Below are positions 33,953 to 41,986 of a DNA stretch of 64,000 nucleotides, piece after piece (position 1 is the first letter of the stretch; the number at the start of each line of letters is the position of its first letter). The DNA comes from Azospirillum sp. (GTDB lineage: Bacteria; Pseudomonadota; Alphaproteobacteria; Azospirillales; Azospirillaceae), in the NCBI GenBank assembly GCA_016124535.1, contig WGNK01000021.1, positions 62,001 through 126,000 of the forward strand, given 5' to 3'. The position numbers and the translations under genes are program-made. A model generated the notes under the pieces. That model searched no databases and had not been told where the DNA came from. It worked only from the letters and a program-made list of their open reading frames with translations.

Positions 33953-33983
33953 CCAGGGGGTACTTTGCCCCCTGGTTTTTTTT
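33953..33983 (+). terminator. Intrinsic terminator after mlaA
   Basis: CCAGGGGG (33953-33960) pairs perfectly with CCCCCTGG (33968-33975) around TACTTTG, followed by eight T residues. It ends the copC-copD-copD-hpnN-mlaA unit. Confidence 0.93.
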
Positions 33984-34167
33984 GTCCACACGCAAACCCG
34001 CCATGGAGGGCGCGCCGCGCTGCCCGCGGTGGTGCCGGCCCGCCGCGGCGGGCTTGCTGTGGCGGATTTTCCAACTGGCGGCACGGCCCGAAATCATCGA
34101 CACTTCAGCATCGCGCACGCCTACCCCCCTTGCCTGCCGGGCGGGCCCGGCCCGACAGGAGAAGCCG

Positions 34168-36372
34168 ATGTCGTTGGATGAGGCGCCGACCGGAAGTTCC
34201 CTGAGCTGGCCCCTGCGCTTGGTGAAGGGGGTCCTGGCCGGGAGTTTCCGGCTCCTCTACCGGATCGAACTGCGCGGCCTGGAGCACCTCGACGGGCTGG
34301 GCGAGCGGGCGGTGATCGTAGTCAACCACCTGTCGTTCCTCGACGCACCGCTTTTGGCGGTGCTGCTGCCGGGGCGGGTGACTTTCGCGATCAACAAGTT
34401 TATTGCCGAGCAGTGGTGGGTACGGCCCTGGCTCACGCTGGTCGACGTTTTCCGGGTCGATCCGAGCAGCCCCTACGCCACCAATTCCATCATCAAGACC
34501 GTCCGTCGCGGCTGCCGCTGCGTGATCTTTCCCGAGGGCCGGATCACCGAGACCGGCGCGCTGATGAAAATCTACGATGGTCCGGCGATGGTCGCCGACC
34601 GGACCGCGGCACCGGTGGTGCCGGTGCGCCTGGAAGGCAGCCAGTACACGCCGTTTTCTCTGCTCGGCGGCAAGGTGCGCCGGCGCTGGTTTCCCAAGAT
34701 CACGATCACGATTCTGCCGCCGCGGCGGCTGGAAATTCCGGTTGAGCTCAAGGGCCGGCGGCGGCGCCATCAGGCCGGCGCCTGGCTCTACGACGTGATG
34801 TCGGACGCCGCGTTCGAAGCCGCACCGCGCCACCGCACGGTGTTTCGGGCTCTGCTGGCCGCGCGCAGGCTGCATGGTGGCAGCCTGCCGGTGCTGCTCG
34901 ATATGACCTGGCAGCCGGTCAGTTACGACCACCTGGTGCTGGGGGCCCTGATTCTGGGGCGCCGGCTGGCCGGTCTGGCTGGTCGGGGCGAGGCGGTCGG
35001 GCTGCTGCTGCCCAATGCCAATGCCGCGATGGTGGCGTGGTTCGGGCTGCAGGCGTTCGGGCGGGTCCCGGCAATGCTCAATTTCTCGGCGGGACCGGCG
35101 ACGCTCGGCTTGGCCTGCCAGGTGGCGCGGATCGGCACCGTGGTGACGTCGCGTGCCTTCGTCGAGCGGGCCCGGCTGGGGCCGGCGGTGACGGCGCTCG
35201 CTGAGCAGGCCGAGGTCATCTATCTGGAAGACCTCAAGGACCGCTTCAGCCTGGTCGATAAGCTGAAGGGATGGCTCGACCGGCTGCGCGCCGATGCGGT
35301 GGCCGCCGAATCCGAGGCCGACGAGGCCGATCCGGCGGTGATTCTGTTCACCTCCGGCTCCGAGGGCACGCCCAAGGGCGTCGTGCTCAGCCACGCCAAT
35401 CTTCTGGCCAATTGCCGCCAGGCCTCGGCGCGAATCGACTTCAATCCCACCGATGTGGTGTTCAATGCTTTGCCGGTGTTTCACAGCTTCGGCCTGACCA
35501 TCGGGACCGTGCTGCCGGTGATCTCCGGCGTGAAGACCTTCCTCTATCCGTCGCCGCTGCACTACCGGATTATCCCGGAAGCCACCTACGGCGCCAAGGC
35601 GACCATCCTGTTCGGCACCGACACCTTCCTCGCCGGCTATGCCCGTTCCGCCCATCCTTATGATTTTTACTCGGTGCGCTATGTCTTCGCCGGCGCCGAG
35701 CGGGTGCGCGAGGAAACCCGGCGCCAATGGAGCGACCGGTTCGGCCTGCGCATCTTCGAGGGCTACGGCACCACGGAAACGGCGCCGGTGATCGCGATCA
35801 ACACGCCGATGCATTGCCGCTCGGGGACGGTCGGCCGGCTGCTGCCCGGCATGCAGGCCCGCCTGGAACCGGTCGAGGGCATCGCCGAAGGTGGCCGGCT
35901 CATGGTGTCCGGCCCCAACGTCATGCGGGGTTACCTGGTCGGCGATCGGCCGGGTCAGCTCCTGGAACCGGTGGGAGGGTGGCACGATACCGGCGACATG
36001 GTCGCGATCGACCCGGAGGGCTTCGTGCGCATCCTGGGGCGGCTCAAGCGCTTTGCCAAGATCGCCGGCGAGATGGTGTCGCTGGGCGCGGTCGAGGATG
36101 CGGTGGCGCTGCTCTGGCCGGATCACCACCACGGTGTGGTGGCGCTGCCCGACGGGCGCAAGGGGGAGCAGCTGGTTCTGGCGACCACCTTGGCGGGGGC
36201 CGAGCGGCCGGCCGTGGCCGAGCATGTGCGGCGCCAGGGACTGTCGGAATTGATGGTGCCGCGGGTGGTCTTGACGGTCGAGGCGATTCCGGTGCTGGGT
36301 ACCGGCAAGACCGACTATGTGCGCCTGAGCGAGGTGGTCGGCAGGGCGCTGGCTGCGACCCGGGCGGCGTGA
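34168..36372 (+). CDS. aas: Bifunctional acyltransferase / acyl-ACP synthetase, Aas-like
   Basis: From the ATG at 34168 (ACAGGAG upstream) the protein has 734 residues. The N-terminal PlsC-type acyltransferase has the HX4D motif VNHLSFLDA (His54, Asp59) and FPEGRITETG (about 121-130). The C-terminal part is an AMP-forming adenylate enzyme, with the P-loop VILFTSGSEGTPKGVVLSH (about 391-409), the motif YGTTETAP and a terminal lysine segment GTGKTDYV. This two-domain layout is that of Aas, which re-acylates lysophosphatidylethanolamine using fatty acids activated on ACP. The usual lysophospholipid flippase LplT is neither fused nor adjacent. Start sites further upstream would add an unlikely Arg/Pro-rich leader. 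Confidence 0.85.
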   Translation: MSLDEAPTGSSLSWPLRLVKGVLAGSFRLLYRIELRGLEHLDGLGERAVIVVNHLSFLDAPLLAVLLPGRVTFAINKFIAEQWWVRPWLTLVDVFRVDPSSPYATNSIIKTVRRGCRCVIFPEGRITETGALMKIYDGPAMVADRTAAPVVPVRLEGSQYTPFSLLGGKVRRRWFPKITITILPPRRLEIPVELKGRRRRHQAGAWLYDVMSDAAFEAAPRHRTVFRALLAARRLHGGSLPVLLDMTWQPVSYDHLVLGALILGRRLAGLAGRGEAVGLLLPNANAAMVAWFGLQAFGRVPAMLNFSAGPATLGLACQVARIGTVVTSRAFVERARLGPAVTALAEQAEVIYLEDLKDRFSLVDKLKGWLDRLRADAVAAESEADEADPAVILFTSGSEGTPKGVVLSHANLLANCRQASARIDFNPTDVVFNALPVFHSFGLTIGTVLPVISGVKTFLYPSPLHYRIIPEATYGAKATILFGTDTFLAGYARSAHPYDFYSVRYVFAGAERVREETRRQWSDRFGLRIFEGYGTTETAPVIAINTPMHCRSGTVGRLLPGMQARLEPVEGIAEGGRLMVSGPNVMRGYLVGDRPGQLLEPVGGWHDTGDMVAIDPEGFVRILGRLKRFAKIAGEMVSLGAVEDAVALLWPDHHHGVVALPDGRKGEQLVLATTLAGAERPAVAEHVRRQGLSELMVPRVVLTVEAIPVLGTGKTDYVRLSEVVGRALAATRAA

Positions 36373-36526
36373 GGACAACCGGCCGGGTCGTTGCGGCGAG
36401 GGGCAATTTATGGCCTTGCGCCTTGCGCGAATCGGCATAAGAGTCGAATCAAGGCGAGGCTGCTGACGATCACTGGGCACGGGTCGGCAGCAGCGGTGAC
36501 AACTGGATCAGTGGAGGAAGACGAAC

Positions 36527-36964
36527 GTGCAAATCCAGGACATTCTCAGCGCGAAGGGCAGCGCCGTAATCACCATTGTCGAGACCGAGACGATTCAGGC
36601 GGCCTCCAAGATCCTTCGTGAAAAGAAATTCGGCTCGCTGATGGTGCGCAACCGTCACGGCAAGCTGTGCGGGATCATCACCGAGCGCGACATCATCCGC
36701 GGCGTCGCCGACAAAGGGGCCGCGGCACTGGCCTATCGGGTCGAAGACCTGATGACCCGCGAGGTCAAGACCTGCCGGCCCGAAGATCTGGTGAAGGACG
36801 TCATGGAGATGATGTCGCTGCGCAAGATCAGGCACGTGCCGGTGCTCGACGCCAAGGGCGAGCTGGCCGGGATCATCAGCAGCACCGACATCGTCAAGTA
36901 CCGGCTCAGCGAGCGGGCGGCCGAAATCAATGTGTTGAAGGACTTGAACCGCGCCAAGACCTGA
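36527..36964 (+). CDS. CBS-domain protein (tandem pair)
   Basis: The 145-residue protein starts with GTG at 36527 behind GGAGGAAG. It consists of two CBS domains: AASKILREKKFGSLMVRNRHGKLCGIITERD and, after VEDLMTREVKTCRPED, RKIRHVPVLDAKGELAGIISSTDIVK. Stand-alone CBS pairs bind adenine nucleotides and sense energy state, usually acting on a partner protein. None is evident here; an Nfu gene follows 188 bp downstream. Confidence 0.88.
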   Translation: MQIQDILSAKGSAVITIVETETIQAASKILREKKFGSLMVRNRHGKLCGIITERDIIRGVADKGAAALAYRVEDLMTREVKTCRPEDLVKDVMEMMSLRKIRHVPVLDAKGELAGIISSTDIVKYRLSERAAEINVLKDLNRAKT

Positions 36965-37152
36965 GCCTGAGCGCATTGTCGGCGCGGCCGGACCGCCCCT
37001 GTCCGCCGGCAGCGCCGGCGGTCAGCGGATCGGCCACGCGGCGGCTCGGGCAGCTGGTTGCAAAACCCTAAATTTCCTGTCGTTGATCCGGCCCCGAACT
37101 AGGCCCACCTTGAAGCGATCCGTCGCCCATCCGGCGGAGTGAAGGAGCCGAC

Positions 37153-37704
37153 ATGTTCATCCAGACCGAGCAAACGCCCAATCCCTCGACCCTCAAATTC
37201 CTGCCGGGACGGGAGGTGACCGGGCGTAGCGTGGTCGATTTCACCGATCCGGCCAATGCCGGCCGATCGCCCCTGGCCAAGCGCCTGTTCGAAGTCGATG
37301 GGGTGACCGGGGTCTTTCTCGGCTCCGATTTCATCTCGGTGTCCAAGGCGGGTGACCGCGAATGGTTCGCGATCAAGCCGTCGATCCTCGGCGCGATCAT
37401 GGAGCATTTCAACTCCGGGCAGCCGGTGCTGACCGAGGCGGTGGCCGACGATCACGACGATACCGGCGACGACGGCGAGATCGTCAAGCAGATCAAAGAG
37501 CTGCTCGATACCAGAGTCCGTCCGGCGGTGGCCCAGGACGGCGGCGATATCACCTTTCACGGCTTCGAATCGGGGATCGTCTATCTGCACATGAAGGGCG
37601 CCTGCTCGGGCTGTCCCAGCTCGACCGCGACCCTGCGCGCGGGCATCGAGAATATGCTGCGGTACTACATCCCCGAAATCGTCGAAGTGCGCGCGGTCCG
37701 CTGA
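37153..37704 (+). CDS. Nfu-type iron-sulfur cluster carrier
   Basis: The 183-residue protein has the Nfu N-terminal domain (MFIQTEQTPNPSTLKFLPG, the near-universal start of this group) and a C-terminal NifU-like domain. The latter has the cluster-binding CXXC, Cys151 and Cys154, in MKGACSGCPSSTATLRAGIE. The protein carries [4Fe-4S] clusters to apo-proteins such as MiaB or lipoyl synthase; miaB lies further right in this window. GGAGTGAAGGAG precedes the ATG. A GC-rich hairpin (37715-37736, 8-bp stem, no T run) lies after the stop, between it and the convergent deacetylase-like gene. Confidence 0.93.
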   Translation: MFIQTEQTPNPSTLKFLPGREVTGRSVVDFTDPANAGRSPLAKRLFEVDGVTGVFLGSDFISVSKAGDREWFAIKPSILGAIMEHFNSGQPVLTEAVADDHDDTGDDGEIVKQIKELLDTRVRPAVAQDGGDITFHGFESGIVYLHMKGACSGCPSSTATLRAGIENMLRYYIPEIVEVRAVR

Positions 37705-37768
37705 GATCGGCATCGGGGCCGGCCAGTCCCGGCCCCGCCCGCGGCGTTCCCCGGCTCCGGCGTGATAC

Positions 37769-38821
37769 TTAGTCCGGCACGAAGAACTGAACGCCGAACC
37801 AGCGCCAGCGGCCGTCATCGGTTGGCAGGGTGCAATTGACCCGCGCGCGGCCGGCCGGGAACGGCTCGGCTACCCGGACCTCGATCCGATCGGTGTCCAG
37901 GCGCTCCAGGGTGGTGCGGCCCTGGCCGGAGGCGAAGCAGGCCAGCCGCTCCAGATTGTCGAGCCCGGTCGGCACGGTAAAGCCCAGGTTGGGCGGGTTG
38001 GCTACCAGCACCGGATCGGCCGGGGTCACGTCGGTTACCGGCAAAGCCAGGGCATTGGCCGCAAGCTGGAAGCGTTCGACCGTGCCGAATGCCTCGTTCA
38101 TGACAAAGCGCGGCAGCGCCAGACGGTCGGCACCGGCATAGGCGACGCCGGATTGCTGGCCGAACGCCGCGGCGAATCCCTCGGCTTCGACGATGGTGCG
38201 GACTGCCAGGCTGTATTCGCCGTAAGGATAGGCAAACAGCGTCGGTAGGCTGCCCAGCTCCGCCCGGAAGCGATCCGCCATGTGCTGTAAATCGTCACGG
38301 ATCTCCGCGCCATCGCGGCCGGCCATCGGTAGCGCCGAGGCGGTCATCGCGCCGATCGTCACCCCGGCTTTGGCCAACTCGCGAATCTCCGGCCAGGTCA
38401 TATGCGTGCCGGAACCGCGGTCGACCGGGCTGGTCGCGACGAACAGGGTAAAGGGCAGGCCGGCCGCGCGCAGACGCGGGAACGCCTCGCGGTAAACCGA
38501 CCGGCTGGCGTCGTCGATGGTGATCGCAACCGCCCGGTCGGGCAGCGGCTTGCCCGCCTTCAGCGCTTCGATGATCCGGGGCAGCGGCAATACCGCATAT
38601 TCGTCGCCGGCCAGCTCGTCGAGGTGGGCTTCGAACTGATCGAGCCGAATATTGATCGCCGGGGTTCGGTCTTCGCCGAACCGGCTATAGGCGAATACCA
38701 CGGCACCGGGGATCGCCGCCGAATCGGCATGGGCGCTGGCTACGGCCGTGGCGCCGACCAGGCCGGCGCCGAGCCACAGGACGATCGCCACCAGCGTGGC
38801 ATGACGGGATTGCGGCAGCAT
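37769..38821 (-). CDS. Polysaccharide deacetylase-like exported protein lacking the metal histidines
   Basis: The 350-residue protein has a signal peptide (IVLWLGAGLVGATAVAS region) and a NodB-type fold: AITIDDASRSVYREAFPRL (motif 1, normally TFDDG), PFTLFVATSP, and LPTLFAYPYGEYS (motif 3). Motif 2, normally H-(S/T)-x-x-H, reads TIGAMTASALPMAG here, so both metal-binding histidines are missing. It may bind glycans without deacetylating them, or use another chemistry. The C-terminal ~110 residues form an extra domain with one cysteine pair. The VanX-like gene on the same strand lies 140 bp upstream. Confidence 0.8.
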   Translation of the reverse strand: MLPQSRHATLVAIVLWLGAGLVGATAVASAHADSAAIPGAVVFAYSRFGEDRTPAINIRLDQFEAHLDELAGDEYAVLPLPRIIEALKAGKPLPDRAVAITIDDASRSVYREAFPRLRAAGLPFTLFVATSPVDRGSGTHMTWPEIRELAKAGVTIGAMTASALPMAGRDGAEIRDDLQHMADRFRAELGSLPTLFAYPYGEYSLAVRTIVEAEGFAAAFGQQSGVAYAGADRLALPRFVMNEAFGTVERFQLAANALALPVTDVTPADPVLVANPPNLGFTVPTGLDNLERLACFASGQGRTTLERLDTDRIEVRVAEPFPAGRARVNCTLPTDDGRWRWFGVQFFVPD

Positions 38822-38961
38822 GCCAACCTCGGACCGACGATACTATATGGTGTCGCATAGATAGATGCCCGCCAACAAGTCTTGGACCAAGACCGGCGTG
38901 GCGGCGATTTCACGGCGTCGACGCCGCACAACAGCAAGGCCCGGTCCGATCGCCTCCACGG

Positions 38962-39516
38962 TCAATCGACCAGACGCTGCCCGGCGCTGCCATCGGCGAC
39001 CGGCGGATAGTGCTCGGCGTCGGGCAGCTGATAGTGCCACCATTCATAGGGGTAGTGCTGCCAGCCGGCGGCGGCCATCAGGCCAAGCAGCAGGAATCGA
39101 TGGCGCTGCGCGGCGATCGGGATGTCGGTGCGGGCATGGTGGGAACGCGGCGTCATATCGTCAAAACCGGTGCCCATGTCGAGTGCCCGGCCCTCGGCGT
39201 CGGCCAGCGTCAGATCGATCGCGATGCCCCGGCCATGGGGCGAGCCGACTCCGGGATCCGCGACGAACATCGGATCCGGCAGGGCGCGCCACAGGCGCCA
39301 TTGCGCCTCGACCGGGCGATAGCCGTCGAACACCCGCAGCCTGAGCCCGACCATGCGCGCCAACCCGACCGCATGAGCCAGTTTAGCCGCTGCCTGGGGG
39401 TGCAGCAGACAAATCGGCTGGCGGTAGATCACGGCACCGGTGAAGTTATCCGCTGTGGCATAACGCAGATCGAGATCGATGTCGAAGGCGGGCGGTGCGA
39501 TCTGAACCAGGGTCAT
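38962..39516 (-). CDS. D-alanyl-D-alanine dipeptidase (VanX/DdpX family)
   Basis: The 184-residue protein carries the complete VanX-type site: Arg67 in FDGYRPVEAQ, zinc ligands His94 and Asp101 in GSPHGRGIAIDLT, catalytic Glu158 and zinc ligand His161 in PYEWWHYQL. The family cleaves D-Ala-D-Ala, in non-resistant bacteria usually for nutrient recovery from the wall. No vanHA genes are adjacent, so vancomycin resistance is not implied. It lies upstream of the deacetylase-like gene on the same strand, and its start faces the repeat array before tsaB. Confidence 0.9.
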   Translation of the reverse strand: MTLVQIAPPAFDIDLDLRYATADNFTGAVIYRQPICLLHPQAAAKLAHAVGLARMVGLRLRVFDGYRPVEAQWRLWRALPDPMFVADPGVGSPHGRGIAIDLTLADAEGRALDMGTGFDDMTPRSHHARTDIPIAAQRHRFLLLGLMAAAGWQHYPYEWWHYQLPDAEHYPPVADGSAGQRLVD

Positions 39517-39548
39517 GAGACGGGCTTCCGGGGTCTGCGGGGCGGGCC

Positions 39549-39608
39549 GTGGGCGCGATGCCAGTGGGCGCGATGCCAGTGGGCGCGATGGCCCTGGGCG
39601 GGGTGGGG
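39549..39608. repeat. 15-bp tandem repeats (first array)
   Basis: GTGGGCGCGATGCCA occurs at 39549-39563 and 39564-39578, then as GTGGGCGCGATGGCC at 39579-39593, followed by a degenerate fourth unit CTGGGCGGGGTGGGG. The period of 15 keeps the reading frame. Confidence 0.85.
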
Positions 39609-39776
39609 CAGGGTGCTGCGGCGGCAGAGTGCAGTGATCAGGGCCGCATCGGCAAGGTCAGTGACGACCGGGGCAGTGACGACCGGGGCAGTGACGACCG
39701 GGGCAGTGACGACCGGGGCAGTGACGACCGGGGCAGTGACATCCAAGGCAGTGACGACAGGGGCGGTATGGCATGA
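39549..39776 (+). CDS. Possible small repeat protein overlapping the tsaB start (doubtful)
   Basis: A 75-codon frame starts with GTG at 39549 and stops with TGA at 39774-39776, overlapping the tsaB ATG by ATGA as coupled genes do. It reads through both 15-bp arrays in one frame, giving VGAMP units and then SDDRG units. No good ribosome-binding site precedes it and the composition is dictated by the repeats. It may be only a leader that happens to be open. The reverse strand is also open here (APVVT units), which weakens the case. Confidence 0.25.
   Translation: MGAMPVGAMPVGAMALGGVGQGAAAAECSDQGRIGKVSDDRGSDDRGSDDRGSDDRGSDDRGSDIQGSDDRGGMA
39661..39765. repeat. 15-bp tandem repeats (second array)
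   Basis: GTGACGACCGGGGCA is repeated five times exactly from 39661 to 39735, then two variant units follow (GTGACATCCAAGGCA and GTGACGACAGGGGCG) to 39765. The array ends 7 bp before the tsaB start. Exact copies suggest recent expansion by slippage. Confidence 0.93.
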
Positions 39777-40480
39777 ACGTGTTGGGTCTGGATACCGCGA
39801 CGGCGGCCTGTTCGGTGGCGGTGGCATCAGGCATGCGAATTCTGGCGCATCGGTTCGAGGCGATGGCGCGCGGCCAGGCCGAGCGCCTGCTGCCGATGAT
39901 CGACGCGACCCTGGCGGCGGCCGGGCTGCCGCTCGACCGCATCGACCGCTTCGCCGTCACCGTCGGGCCAGGCGCCTTCACCGGCTTGCGGATCGGGCTG
40001 GCCACCGCGCGGGGGCTGGCGCTGGCGACCGGCCGGCCGCTGATCGGCGTCACCAGCTTCGAGGCGGTGGTCCACGGCCTGACCGCCGAACAGAGGCGGC
40101 GGCGTCGGGTGCTGGCCGTGATCGAGTCCCGGCGGGCGGACTTGTTCTGCCAGCTGTTCGAGCCCGACCTGGTGCCCGCGGGAGAGCCGTTTGCCGCGCT
40201 ACCGGCGGCGGTATTTGCGCAAGTCCTGGCCGGGTCCCCGCCGTTCGCCCCGCTCCTGGTGGTTGGTGATGGCGCGGCGCGGCTGCAGGCGCAGGGCGAG
40301 TCGCCGCCGGAGGCCGTCTTCGCCGCCGATGCTTCCGCCGAGAGCGCCGCGGTGGCCGAGAGCGCCGCGGTGGTGGTGGCCCGGCTCGGCGCCGCCCGGC
40401 AGCACGGACTGCCCGCTCGCCCGCTTTATTTGCGCGCGCCCGACGCCGAACTGCCGGCATCGCGCGGCACGCCGCCATGA
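39773..40480 (+). CDS. tsaB: tRNA threonylcarbamoyladenosine biosynthesis protein TsaB
   Basis: The 235-residue protein has the ASKHA-type N terminus MNVLGLDTATAACSVAVASG and the TsaB signature FAVTVGPGAFTGLRIGLATARGLAL. TsaB is the partner of TsaD in making the t6A modification at position 37 of ANN-decoding tRNAs. The stop overlaps the rimI start by 4 bp, the usual tsaB-rimI pairing. The start lies directly after a 15-bp repeat array, so repeat copy number could alter its expression. Confidence 0.94.
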   Translation: MNVLGLDTATAACSVAVASGMRILAHRFEAMARGQAERLLPMIDATLAAAGLPLDRIDRFAVTVGPGAFTGLRIGLATARGLALATGRPLIGVTSFEAVVHGLTAEQRRRRRVLAVIESRRADLFCQLFEPDLVPAGEPFAALPAAVFAQVLAGSPPFAPLLVVGDGAARLQAQGESPPEAVFAADASAESAAVAESAAVVVARLGAARQHGLPARPLYLRAPDAELPASRGTPP

Positions 40481-40953
40481 ACAACGGGATCGCGGACACC
40501 CGGATGCGAGCCGCCTCGCCGTTTGACGCCGCGGCCCTGGCGGCGATGCAGCAGGCGTGTTTTCCCGATGAACCGTGGGAGACTGCGGCTTTCGCCGATC
40601 TGCTGCCGCTGCCCGGCTGCTTCGGCCTGATCGCGCTCACCCAGGCCGCGGCGCTGGTGCAGCCGAAGGGCTTTGCCCTGTGCCGGGTCGCCGCCGACGA
40701 GGCCGAGATCCTGAGCATCGGCGTCCTGCCGGGCTGGCGGCGGTCGGGGGTGGCGCAATGCCTGCTCGCCGACGCAAGCGTCCTGGCCGCCGGGCGAGGC
40801 GCCGCGCGGATGTTTCTGGAAGTCGCGGCCGACAACCTGGCGGCCCGGCGTCTCTATTGTGCCGCGGGCTTTGAGTCGGTCGGGTTGCGCAAGGCCTATT
40901 ACCGGCGCGGCGGGCACATGGTCGATGCCGTGGTCCTGAAACGGGAGCTTTGA
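40477..40953 (+). CDS. rimI: Ribosomal-protein alanine N-acetyltransferase RimI-like (GNAT)
   Basis: The 158-residue GNAT protein has the acetyl-CoA-binding motif A in LSIGVLPGWRRSGVAQCLLADA and the motif B region DNLAARRLYCAAGFESVGLRKAYY, with the C terminus typical of RimI. RimI acetylates the N terminus of ribosomal protein S18 and sometimes other proteins. It is translationally coupled to tsaB through ATGA. It converges with the TusA-like gene 10 bp away. Confidence 0.9.
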   Translation: MNNGIADTRMRAASPFDAAALAAMQQACFPDEPWETAAFADLLPLPGCFGLIALTQAAALVQPKGFALCRVAADEAEILSIGVLPGWRRSGVAQCLLADASVLAAGRGAARMFLEVAADNLAARRLYCAAGFESVGLRKAYYRRGGHMVDAVVLKREL

Positions 40954-40963
40954 CCTCGCCCGG

Positions 40964-41224
40964 TCACGTCTTGCGCACCCGCAGGCGGTGGACCGGATCG
41001 CCGGCCGGCGCCGGGTCAGACTCGGCGGTCAGCCCGAGCACCTGATGGCCGAGTTCGGCAATTGCACGCGGCACGTTTGCCAAGGGCTCGGCGCCGCGCA
41101 ACCGGACCTCCAGGATCGCTCCGGATGGAATTCTTTCGATCAACAACTTGGTTCGAACGAACGTCAGCGGACAGACCTCGCCCGTGATATCCAGGAAGTA
41201 ATCCTCGATATTTCCGTCGGTCAC
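40964..41224 (-). CDS. TusA-family sulfur-carrier-like protein
   Basis: The 86-residue protein has the SirA/TusA fold, beginning YFLDITGEVCPLTFVRTKLL and continuing with SGAILEVRLRGAEPLANVPR. The sulfur-carrying cysteine is present, but the usual C-P-x-P reads C-P-L-T. TusA proteins pass persulfide sulfur for tRNA thiolation, molybdenum cofactor or other uses. The gene is divergent from mucR across 94 bp and convergent with rimI. Confidence 0.85.
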   Translation of the reverse strand: MTDGNIEDYFLDITGEVCPLTFVRTKLLIERIPSGAILEVRLRGAEPLANVPRAIAELGHQVLGLTAESDPAPAGDPVHRLRVRKT

Positions 41225-41318
41225 GGTTTTCGCCTTTCCTGGTGTTAACTATTGATTGCTTTGGGCGGGGGAATGGACTATAGCACGGCCGCATTGTGCA
41301 GCGTGGAGCAAGATTGAA

Positions 41319-41735
41319 ATGACCGAAGGGCCTCCTTCCGACGAACTGTTGTCCCTGACCGCCGAAATCGTCGCCGCGCATGTCGGTAACAATATGGTGA
41401 CGGTGTCCGATTTGCCGCAACTGATCGAACAAGTCTACAAGAGCTTGGCTTCGGTCGGTGGCGAACCGGTGGCGCAAGTCGAGCGACCCCAGCCGTCGGT
41501 GCCGATCAAGAAATCGGTCACGGCCGACTACATCATCTGCCTGGAAGACGGCAAGAAACTGAAGATGCTGAAGCGGCATCTGAAGACCGCCTACGATATG
41601 ACGCCCGAGGAATATCGCGACCGCTGGGGTCTGCCTGCCGATTATCCGATGGTCGCGCCCAACTATGCCAAGCAGCGCAGCAAGCTGGCCAAGGCGATCG
41701 GGCTGGGTACGCGCGCACGCCGCGGCGTCGCGTGA
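41319..41735 (+). CDS. mucR: MucR/Ros family transcriptional regulator
   Basis: From the ATG at 41319 (GGAG upstream) the protein has 138 residues with the MucR core: ADYIICLEDGKKLKMLKRHL, then DMTPEEYRDRWGLPADYPMV and the C-terminal APNYAKQRSKLAKAIGLG. In Ros the zinc ligands are C-x2-C and two histidines; here the second cysteine is Asp (CLED) and the second histidine is replaced (KTAYDM), as in some zinc-free family members. MucR regulates envelope, exopolysaccharide and cell-cycle genes. A possible promoter (TTGCTT, 17 bp, TATAGC at 41279-41284) lies upstream. olsBA follows 251 bp downstream. Confidence 0.92.
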   Translation: MTEGPPSDELLSLTAEIVAAHVGNNMVTVSDLPQLIEQVYKSLASVGGEPVAQVERPQPSVPIKKSVTADYIICLEDGKKLKMLKRHLKTAYDMTPEEYRDRWGLPADYPMVAPNYAKQRSKLAKAIGLGTRARRGVA

Positions 41736-41986
41736 GGCGGCGGCGGCCGTCATGCCGCCGCTGGGATGATGGTGTCGGAATTATTTCAACGAAACCGGCT
41801 CCAGGCCACGTCCGGGTTGACCCGTGGCCACGATTGCGTGATATGCATAGGGGCACGCAACCGTTTACCCGGTGAGGCTGGCGGCCGTTTCGGTTGCAGC
41901 TTCGCGGCGGGGCGGAAGCGGTTCAGGATGGCGCCGGGTATAACCAGCCCGGCGACCGCAACCACCATGGCGGCGCGATCCAGGGC

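Noticed and set aside
34105..36480. 791-codon reverse-strand frame opposite the Aas-like gene
   Set aside because: Antisense shadow; the plus strand has complete acyltransferase and adenylate-enzyme motifs.
38962..39516. Vancomycin resistance operon
   Set aside because: Only a VanX-like dipeptidase is present; vanH, vanA/B and vanRS are absent, and such enzymes are common in Gram-negative bacteria for wall recycling.
39661..39765. CRISPR array
   Set aside because: The repeats are directly adjacent 15-mers without spacers and no cas genes are present.
39513..39827. Reverse-strand frame with APVVT repeats across the 15-bp arrays
   Set aside because: It overlaps the starts of both vanX and tsaB, has no ribosome-binding site, and its repetitiveness only mirrors the DNA repeats.
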